DNA of 64,000 bases. Origin: an uncultured Pelagibacteraceae bacterium. GTDB taxonomy: Bacteria; Pseudomonadota; Alphaproteobacteria; Pelagibacterales; Pelagibacteraceae. The stretch spans positions 1-64,000 of the forward strand of contig CACFBW010000002.1 of the NCBI GenBank assembly GCA_902564565.1. Direction: 5' to 3'. This document shows, one piece after another, positions 58,355-64,000 of the stretch (position 1 is its first letter; the number at the start of each line of letters is the position of its first letter). The position numbers were made by a program, and so were the translations under genes. The notes under the pieces were generated by a model that was not told where the DNA came from, made no database searches, and was given only the letters and a program-made list of their open reading frames with translations.

Positions 58355-59120
58355 ATTTTTTCATTTTATTTAATGGCTTTAAGATAAGTTTATTCTCTAT
58401 TAAATTTTCTTTAATTGATTTAGCGGTCGCTAAAGAACTTTTGTTGTCACCGTGAATACAAACAGAATCTATTTCGCAAGGTATTTGTTTTCCTGATAAG
58501 CAATTTATAGATTGGTTTTTTACCATTTGTAAAACGTGAGTTTTTGCTTTATCGGGATCTGTAATCAAAGCGTTTGGCTTAGACCTGGATACAAGGTTAC
58601 CATCGTCTTCATAATTTCTATCTGCAAAAATTTCACATGCAATTTTCATATTTAATTTTTTTGCTGCTATTTCCATTTTAGATCCAGTAGGAACTAAATA
58701 AATCATATCTTTACTAATTTCATTTATAGCTTTTGCAATTGTTGTTGCTAGATCAATATCTTCACAGGCCATATTATTTAAGGCACCATGAGGTTTTATA
58801 TGAGTAACATTTTCACTATACTTAGATGCAACTGCTTGCAAGATTTCGTATTGATCAAATATCAGCTTTCTTATTTCGTTTGAATTCAAGCTCATTCGTT
58901 TACGACCAAAATTATCTGGATCCTTAAATGAAGGATGTGCACCAATGCTGACATCATTTTTTATTGATATATCTATAACCTTATTCATTGTTGTTTCATC
59001 CCCAGCATGATAGCCACATGCTATATTTGCAGAATTTACAATATTTAATAAATCAGGATCATTCTCTGTAGAATGAAATTTTGATTTTTCACCTAAATCA
59101 CAATTGATATTAATTTCCAT
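58347..59120 (-). CDS. pxpA: 5-oxoprolinase subunit A (LamB/YcsF family)
   Basis: PxpA is one of three subunits of the prokaryotic ATP-dependent 5-oxoprolinase, which opens pyroglutamate to glutamate. It starts INCDLGE, and carries NSANIACGYHAGDE near residues 31-44, GAHPSFKDP and ITHIKPHGALNN-type sequence near 105-112. At 257 residues it is normal. It is on the opposite strand from pxpBC, with 27 bases between the divergent starts. Confidence 0.94.
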   Translation of the reverse strand: MEININCDLGEKSKFHSTENDPDLLNIVNSANIACGYHAGDETTMNKVIDISIKNDVSIGAHPSFKDPDNFGRKRMSLNSNEIRKLIFDQYEILQAVASKYSENVTHIKPHGALNNMACEDIDLATTIAKAINEISKDMIYLVPTGSKMEIAAKKLNMKIACEIFADRNYEDDGNLVSRSKPNALITDPDKAKTHVLQMVKNQSINCLSGKQIPCEIDSVCIHGDNKSSLATAKSIKENLIENKLILKPLNKMKKFS

Positions 59121-59147
59121 AACTCAAAGTCTAGAGTATAACATGGC

Positions 59148-59834
59148 ATGATAAAAAATATATCTAATCTTGGGGATGCAGCAATTTATTGTGATTTTGG
59201 TACAGAAGTTAATGAAACAATTAATTCTGAAGTTATTAAATACTTTAATTATTTGTCTGATGTAATTAAAGAGAGAAAAATAGAAGGAATTACTAACTTA
59301 ACACCATCATATAATAAATTAATAATTAGTTTTGACTTAGGTATTACAAACTTTTCAAATATTAAAAAAAAAATAGAAAATTTAAAAATAGAAGATAGTA
59401 AAAAGCAATCATCTAAGAAAGTTAAAATTCCTGTATGTTGTGATGATAAATATGGATTAGATTTTAAAAGACTGTCAGAAAAACTAAGTCTTCCTAAAGA
59501 AGAAATACTTAAATTATATTTAGATAAGGAGTACTTCTGTTATATGACGGGTTTTATCGCTGGCATGCCTTTCTTAGGAGATTTAGATAAGAATATTAGA
59601 TGCGATAGGCTCGAAACACCTAGGGTAAAAGTTCCCAAGGGATCAGTAGGAATCACTGAACAATTTGCAAATATTTACACTTTTGAAAGTCCTGGTGGGT
59701 GGAACGTTATAGGTAGCACACCTAAAAAGATCTTTAAAAAGGAAAACATAAATGATCCAGTTTTGATTAAACCTGGTGACAAAGTAATTTTTTATGAAAT
59801 TACAAATGAGGAATATTTAAATTGGAATGAGTGA
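59148..59834 (+). CDS. pxpB: 5-oxoprolinase subunit B (KipI family)
   Basis: PxpB is the KipI-like subunit, also annotated as allophanate hydrolase subunit 1. The family motif GFIAGMPFLGDLD near residues 137-149 and the RLETPRVKVPKGSVGI and ESPGGWNVIGSTP segments are present. At 228 residues it is typical. It overlaps pxpC by 8 bases. Confidence 0.94.
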   Translation: MIKNISNLGDAAIYCDFGTEVNETINSEVIKYFNYLSDVIKERKIEGITNLTPSYNKLIISFDLGITNFSNIKKKIENLKIEDSKKQSSKKVKIPVCCDDKYGLDFKRLSEKLSLPKEEILKLYLDKEYFCYMTGFIAGMPFLGDLDKNIRCDRLETPRVKVPKGSVGITEQFANIYTFESPGGWNVIGSTPKKIFKKENINDPVLIKPGDKVIFYEITNEEYLNWNE

Positions 59835-60780
59835 AGTTTATTTAGAAATATTACGTTCTGGCATAAATACCACAGCACAAGATTGCGGGAGAAAACATTT
59901 GTATCATATAGGAATAACAGTTAGTGGAGCAATGGATTTAAGAAACCACAAGTTAGCAAATGCACTAGTTGCAAACAAAACTGAAGAGCCATCTATTGAG
60001 TTTGCTTATCAAGGACCACTTTTAAAATTAAAGAATGGAAAGATTAATTTTGCTATTACAGGAGACGTTGCTTTTAAAATTGTTAGAAAAAATTCAATGG
60101 TAGAGGAGGGTAAATGCTATCAAAATTATCTTTTAGAAAGTGATGATCAATTAGATATTATATCAACGAAAAAATCGGTATATGGATATTTATCAGTTAG
60201 CGGTGGTTTTAAGTTTAAAAAAACTTGGAATAGTTTTTCAGTTAATACCAAAGCAAACATAGGACCAAATAATGGAAAAAAATATTCTATAGGTGAAAAA
60301 ATTTTCATAAAAAATCATGAAAATTTAAAAATAAAAGAAAAAAAAATAAATTACACAAATCCTACAAATAATTTAATTAGAGTTCTAAAAGGAACAAATT
60401 TTAATTATTTTTCAAATGATTCTCAGAATAAATTTTTTAAAGATGAATATTTGATAACTAATTTGACCGATAGAATGGGGATGAGACTTAAAGGTTCAAT
60501 TTTAGAAAACATAAAAAGCACAAACATTAAATCTGAAGGGTTGATAAAAGGAGTAGTTCAAGTCCCCGCAGATGGTAATCCAATTATTTTATTAAATGAC
60601 CATGGAACAATAGGAGGTTATCCTAAAATTGGAGTTGTTATCTCAGCTGATTTAGATCGTGTAGCACAATTACCTCCAGGCACAAGCATAAAATTTAAAG
60701 AAGTATCACTTGTAGAAGCTGAAAATTTATTTAAGAATTATTTATCTGAAACAAATAAATATTTAAATGCAATTAATTAG
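59827..60780 (+). CDS. pxpC: 5-oxoprolinase subunit C (KipA/biotin-dependent carboxyltransferase-like family)
   Basis: PxpC is the KipA-like subunit, also annotated as allophanate hydrolase subunit 2. Motifs include GINTTAQDCGRKHLYHIGITVSGAMD near residues 12-37, the YLSVSGGF strand, NLTDRMGMRLKG and IILLNDHGTIGGYPKIGVV. At 317 residues it is typical. It overlaps the next transporter gene by 14 bases. Confidence 0.94.
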   Translation: MSEVYLEILRSGINTTAQDCGRKHLYHIGITVSGAMDLRNHKLANALVANKTEEPSIEFAYQGPLLKLKNGKINFAITGDVAFKIVRKNSMVEEGKCYQNYLLESDDQLDIISTKKSVYGYLSVSGGFKFKKTWNSFSVNTKANIGPNNGKKYSIGEKIFIKNHENLKIKEKKINYTNPTNNLIRVLKGTNFNYFSNDSQNKFFKDEYLITNLTDRMGMRLKGSILENIKSTNIKSEGLIKGVVQVPADGNPIILLNDHGTIGGYPKIGVVISADLDRVAQLPPGTSIKFKEVSLVEAENLFKNYLSETNKYLNAIN

Positions 60781-61630
60781 AAATATACCTGGACCTCTAT
60801 TAGTTTTTTTAGGTGCTTTCAGTTTGAGCTTTGGAGGCTTGATTGTAAAATCTTTTCATGGTGCAACTGAGTGGCAAATTTTATTTTGGCGTACTGTGTT
60901 TTTTTTATTAGTTATTTCAGTATATTTAATTCTTACTTACAAAAAAAATATCTTTAAATCTTTTTATGTTTCTGGTATCCCAGGATTTTTTGGTGGTTTA
61001 ATACTATCTTTTGGTTTTTGTGGTTATGTGTTTGCAATGTATAATACAACAGTTGCAAATACTAATTTTATAATTCAAACCCAAACAATTTTTCTTGCAA
61101 TCTTTGGATATTTTTTTCTAAAAGAAAAGATTTCAAAAACTACATTAGTTTCAATAATTTTAGCAATATCAGGAATTATTTTAATGGTAGGAAAAACTCT
61201 TTCCCCAGGTCAAATGCTCGGTAACATTGTAGCTTTTATAATGCCCATATCCTTCGCTGTACTTATTCTTGTTGTGAGAAAATATCCAAATGTAGACATG
61301 GTTCCTTCGCAGTTTATAGCTGGTGTCTTTGCTTTAATAGTTGGTTATCTAATGTCTGGAAAAATTAACATATCTTATCATGATATATTTTTAGGTTTTC
61401 TTGCAGGTTTTTTTCAACTAGGTTTTGGATTTATTTTTATAACCATTGGAGCTCAAAGAACTCCTTCTGCAATGGTAGGAATTATAATGTTAACAGAGGC
61501 TATTTTTGGACCATTATGGGCATGGTTATTTGTAAACGAGAAGCCACCAATGATTGTTATAGCGGGAGGGGTAATTGTAATAATTGCAGTATTGCTTCAA
61601 TTTTTTCACCAATACAAATTAAGTAAATGA
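60767..61630 (+). CDS. EamA/DMT-superfamily membrane transporter
   Basis: This 287-residue protein has ten hydrophobic segments in two repeats of five, the EamA layout. GASFSLSFGGLIVKSF-like sequence opens the first repeat, and GAQRTPSAMVGIIMLTEAIFGPLWAWLF near residue 225 is the typical last part of the second. Substrates of this family are diverse metabolites, mostly exported. It overlaps both neighbours, so it may be co-expressed with pxpBC. I cannot name the substrate. Confidence 0.9.
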   Translation: MQLIRNIPGPLLVFLGAFSLSFGGLIVKSFHGATEWQILFWRTVFFLLVISVYLILTYKKNIFKSFYVSGIPGFFGGLILSFGFCGYVFAMYNTTVANTNFIIQTQTIFLAIFGYFFLKEKISKTTLVSIILAISGIILMVGKTLSPGQMLGNIVAFIMPISFAVLILVVRKYPNVDMVPSQFIAGVFALIVGYLMSGKINISYHDIFLGFLAGFFQLGFGFIFITIGAQRTPSAMVGIIMLTEAIFGPLWAWLFVNEKPPMIVIAGGVIVIIAVLLQFFHQYKLSK

Positions 61631-62877
61631 AAATTGCAGTTATTGGTTCAGGTATTTCGGGTCTAAGTGCTTCTTATTATCTATCAAAAAAATATCATGT
61701 AGATCTATACGAAAAAGAAGATCGATTTGGCGGACATTCACATACAATAAATATTTTATACGATATAGGAAATAAAAAAAAAATAGACATTGATATTGGT
61801 TTCATAGTTTTTAATGAAAAAACGTATCCAAATCTAATAAATTTTTTTAAGACACTGAATGTAAAATATGAGAAAAGTGATATGTCTTTTTCTGTATCGG
61901 TGGATAGGACAAATATAGAATACTGTGGAAAAGGATTAAGTGGATTTTTTTCCAATAAAAAAAACTTTTTTAATATTAAGTTTTTAAAAATGTTTTATGA
62001 AATAATTAATTTTTATAAAAAATGTGAAAAAATAAATATAAATAATTGTGAAAAATTAACGCTTGATGAATATTTGAAAAAGGAGAATTTATCTAACTAC
62101 TTTATAAACTACCATATAATACCAATGGTCTCAGCAATTTGGTCCATACCACCAAGCGAAGTTAGACAAATGCCTTTTAAATTTTTTGTTATTTTTTTTA
62201 AAAATCATGGTTTGTTTAAAATTAAAAATAGGCCACAATGGTATACGGTTGCTAATAGAAGCAAGGATTATGTTGCAAAAGTAATAAATAAATTAAGCGG
62301 CGAACATTTTAAAAACTATAATATAAATAAAATTGTAAGAAATAAAAATAATGTAAGTGTCTATTATGGTGATGAAAGTGAATTTTTTATTTATGATAAA
62401 GTAATATTGGCTACCCATGCGGATCAAGCTTTAAATTTAATTCAAAATTCAACAGAAAAAGAAAAAAATATTTTAAAAAATTTTAAATATAAAAAAAATG
62501 TTGCTTTTATACATTCGGACGAAAGTTTGATGCCAAAAAATAAAAGAAATTGGTGCTCTTGGAACGCAACAGTAAATAAAAATAATTTACAAAAAAGCAC
62601 AGTTACTTATTGGTTAAATCTTTTGCAAAATTTAAAAATAAGTAAAAATATTTTTTTAACAATAAATCCATATTACAAAATTTCTGAAGAAAAAATTTAT
62701 AAAAAAGTTATTTTTACTCACCCATACTACGATGAAGAAGCGTTAAAAAATCAAAATGAACTTAAATTTCTACAAAATAAAGATAATGTTTTATTTTGTG
62801 GAAGTTATTTTGGTTATGGTTTTCACGAAGATGGGATAAAATCATCATTAGAAATGATAAAATTTTTAAATGATTAA
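61627..62877 (+). CDS. FAD-dependent oxidoreductase, COG2907 amine-oxidase-like family
   Basis: The N-terminal dinucleotide loop GSGISGLSASYYL is at residues 7-19, with the second FAD motif YEKEDRFGGHSHT near 32-44. DIDIGFIVFNEKTYPNL and the C-terminal FCGSYFGYGFHEDGIKS (FAD-contacting) fit the COG2907 group of predicted NAD/FAD proteins. At 416 residues it is full length. It is coupled to a DUF1365 gene and a cyclopropane-synthase-like gene; this trio is common in proteobacteria and implies oxidation or desaturation of a membrane fatty acyl chain. Confidence 0.87.
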   Translation: MKIAVIGSGISGLSASYYLSKKYHVDLYEKEDRFGGHSHTINILYDIGNKKKIDIDIGFIVFNEKTYPNLINFFKTLNVKYEKSDMSFSVSVDRTNIEYCGKGLSGFFSNKKNFFNIKFLKMFYEIINFYKKCEKININNCEKLTLDEYLKKENLSNYFINYHIIPMVSAIWSIPPSEVRQMPFKFFVIFFKNHGLFKIKNRPQWYTVANRSKDYVAKVINKLSGEHFKNYNINKIVRNKNNVSVYYGDESEFFIYDKVILATHADQALNLIQNSTEKEKNILKNFKYKKNVAFIHSDESLMPKNKRNWCSWNATVNKNNLQKSTVTYWLNLLQNLKISKNIFLTINPYYKISEEKIYKKVIFTHPYYDEEALKNQNELKFLQNKDNVLFCGSYFGYGFHEDGIKSSLEMIKFLND

Positions 62878-63637
62878 GGAATCCTGTATTTACTCTGGAA
62901 ATGTTATTCACAAAAGATTTAAACCAAAAGAACATTTTTTTAAATATAGAGTTTTTTCGCTTTTTGTAGATTTGTCAGAAATTAAATTAATTTCAAAAAA
63001 AATTTTATTTTTTTCTTATAATAGATTTAATTTAATAAGTTTTTTTGATAAAGATCATGGTGACAGAAATGGTTCAAACCTAAGTGAATGGGTTATTAAA
63101 AATATTAAAAAACAAGGAATTGAAACAAAAAATATTAAAATTAAACTTTTATGTTATCCTAGAATTTTAGGATATGTTTTTAACCCATTAAGTATTTTTT
63201 TTATTTATGATAAAAATTCATGTTTAATTGCAATACTTTATGAAGTCAAAAATACTTTTGGTGAGCAACATACCTATATATTTAAAATTCAAAACAAATC
63301 TAAATTAGTTGAAAATAATTGCCAAAAAAAATTTTTTGTCTCTCCATTTATGGACTTTGACTCAACTTATTACTTTAAAATTCTTTACCCAGAAGACACA
63401 TTATCTGTTGTAATAGACCAAAGAGACAAAGAAGGTAAATTATTATTTGCCTCTCAAGATGGTAAAAGAATTGATTTATCTTCTAAAAACTTACTTTTTT
63501 TGTACTTAAAACACCCTTTAATGACCTTCAAAATTATATCAGCGATACATTTTGAGGCATTAAGATTATGGACAAAAGGTATTAAACTTGTAAAGAAAAA
63601 AATCAAACTTAAAAATAATATTACAATTGAAAACTAG
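62870..63637 (+). CDS. DUF1365 family protein
   Basis: The 255-residue protein has the family opening CIYSGNVIHKRFKPKEHFFKY-like segment near residues 5-25, the DHGDRNG motif near 63-69, the YPRILGYVFNPLSIFF segment near 102-117 and a C-terminal LKHPLMTFKIISAIHFEALRLW. The biochemical role is unknown. It overlaps the COG2907 gene by 8 bases, and such genes almost always sit beside cyclopropane-synthase-like genes, so it probably works on lipids. Confidence 0.9.
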   Translation: MIKESCIYSGNVIHKRFKPKEHFFKYRVFSLFVDLSEIKLISKKILFFSYNRFNLISFFDKDHGDRNGSNLSEWVIKNIKKQGIETKNIKIKLLCYPRILGYVFNPLSIFFIYDKNSCLIAILYEVKNTFGEQHTYIFKIQNKSKLVENNCQKKFFVSPFMDFDSTYYFKILYPEDTLSVVIDQRDKEGKLLFASQDGKRIDLSSKNLLFLYLKHPLMTFKIISAIHFEALRLWTKGIKLVKKKIKLKNNITIEN

Positions 63638-63642
63638 AAAAA

Positions 63643-64000
63643 ATGAATTTTATTTCTGATAAAATAGTTTTTACAACTCTAAAGAATATGAAGTTTGGTT
63701 TTATAGAAGTTATAAACCATGATGGTAAAAAAATAATTTTAGGAGATATAAATTCTTCATTAAAATCTAAATTAATTATAAAAAAACCCGGATTCACTTT
63801 AGATATAATTAATAAAGGAAGTGTAGGTCTTGCAGAATCTTATATGAGAGGAGATTTTGAAACTGATAACTTAACTAATCTTATAGAAATTACTGCAAAA
63901 AATATTAAAACCGTTCATAAAGTGACAGGATTGTTTGATATACCATTAGTTAATTATATTAAAAATATTTTTCATAAAAATACAAAAAAAAAAAGCAAAG
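63643..64000 (+). CDS. cfa: cyclopropane-fatty-acyl-phospholipid synthase-like protein, 5' part
   Basis: A frame begins with ATG 63643, five bases after the DUF1365 stop, and runs off the window after 119 codons. The N-terminal domain matches the Cfa/MMA-synthase layout: GFIEVINHDGKKIILGD, then KPGFTLDIINKGSVGLAESYMRGDFETDNL near residues 48-78, which is the characteristic G-x-GLAE-Y-x-GD-x(W/F) pattern. The catalytic SAM domain lies outside the window. It probably methylates double bonds of membrane lipids. Confidence 0.85.
   Translation, partial: MNFISDKIVFTTLKNMKFGFIEVINHDGKKIILGDINSSLKSKLIIKKPGFTLDIINKGSVGLAESYMRGDFETDNLTNLIEITAKNIKTVHKVTGLFDIPLVNYIKNIFHKNTKKKSK

Noticed and set aside
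1-64000. CRISPR arrays, insertion sequences, prophage, toxin-antitoxin pairs, integrases
   Set aside because: I saw no regularly spaced repeats, transposase or integrase motifs, or phage structural genes in any frame.

Overview
The window is about 30% GC, has almost no non-coding space, and has the gene content and order of a SAR11 (Candidatus Pelagibacter, order Pelagibacterales) chromosome. The strongest markers are a proteorhodopsin followed by a 2Fe-2S ferredoxin and a ferredoxin-NADP reductase, a sigma-32 with a clear RpoH box, an alphaproteobacterial tilS-ftsH-folP-glmM order, a zinc-poor DksA, and an SOS operator of the alphaproteobacterial GTTC-N7-GTTC type. I see no insertion sequence, prophage, CRISPR array or rRNA operon. 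Nearly all genes are core or common accessory genes of a streamlined marine heterotroph.

Layout. 1-6665 (+): tilS 3' end, ftsH, folP, glmM, thiD, purA. 6662-9627 (-): rpoH, rluD and tsaC, with a + strand tRNA-Arg(TCG) between rluD and tsaC. 9647-12661 (+): xseB-ispA-dxs. 12658-15410: aroC (-), pdxH (+), ispB-like prenyl synthase (-). 15520-21929 (+): S49 protease, glyQ, glyS, ppdK. 21930-25482 (-): nadC, nadA, a putative methyltransferase and ygfZ, with a + strand tRNA-Leu(GAG) at 23814. 25526-28720: dihydroorotase (+) and convergent prpE (-). 28937-31745 (+): proteorhodopsin, terminator, ferredoxin, FNR, GST. 31742-32158 (-): dksA. 32237-34552 (+): two membrane glycosyltransferases with a 41-residue membrane peptide between them. 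34616-39211 (+): DUF1015 protein, serC, serA, alginate-lyase-like protein. 39204-40860 (-): umuDC with an SOS operator. 41022-46678 (+): GFA protein, TolC-like protein, recA, alaS. 46670-47884 (-): icd. 47960-54821 (+): psd, pssA, a GT8-like gene with a disturbed 5' end, rlmE, guaB, a TPR-like protein, guaA, panB. 54818-55429 (-): terC. 55542-60780: a TRAP transporter and a split 5-oxoprolinase locus (pxpA -, pxpBC +). 60767-64000 (+): EamA transporter, COG2907 flavoprotein, DUF1365 protein, and a cyclopropane-fatty-acid-synthase-like gene cut by the window edge.

Several neighbourhoods look functional. Proteorhodopsin carries Gln at the spectral-tuning position, which predicts blue absorption. 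The TRAP transporter beside PxpABC suggests uptake and opening of pyroglutamate. serC-serA with a DUF1015 gene is a serine-synthesis unit. umuDC has a textbook promoter overlapped by a LexA box. The last three genes form a lipid-modification block. Streamlining shows in many 1-14 bp gene overlaps, in five convergent gene pairs whose two stop codons share one 4-bp core, and in shortened enzymes (an IMP dehydrogenase without CBS domains and a SerA without the ACT domain). All calls come from reading the sequence; no database search was run.
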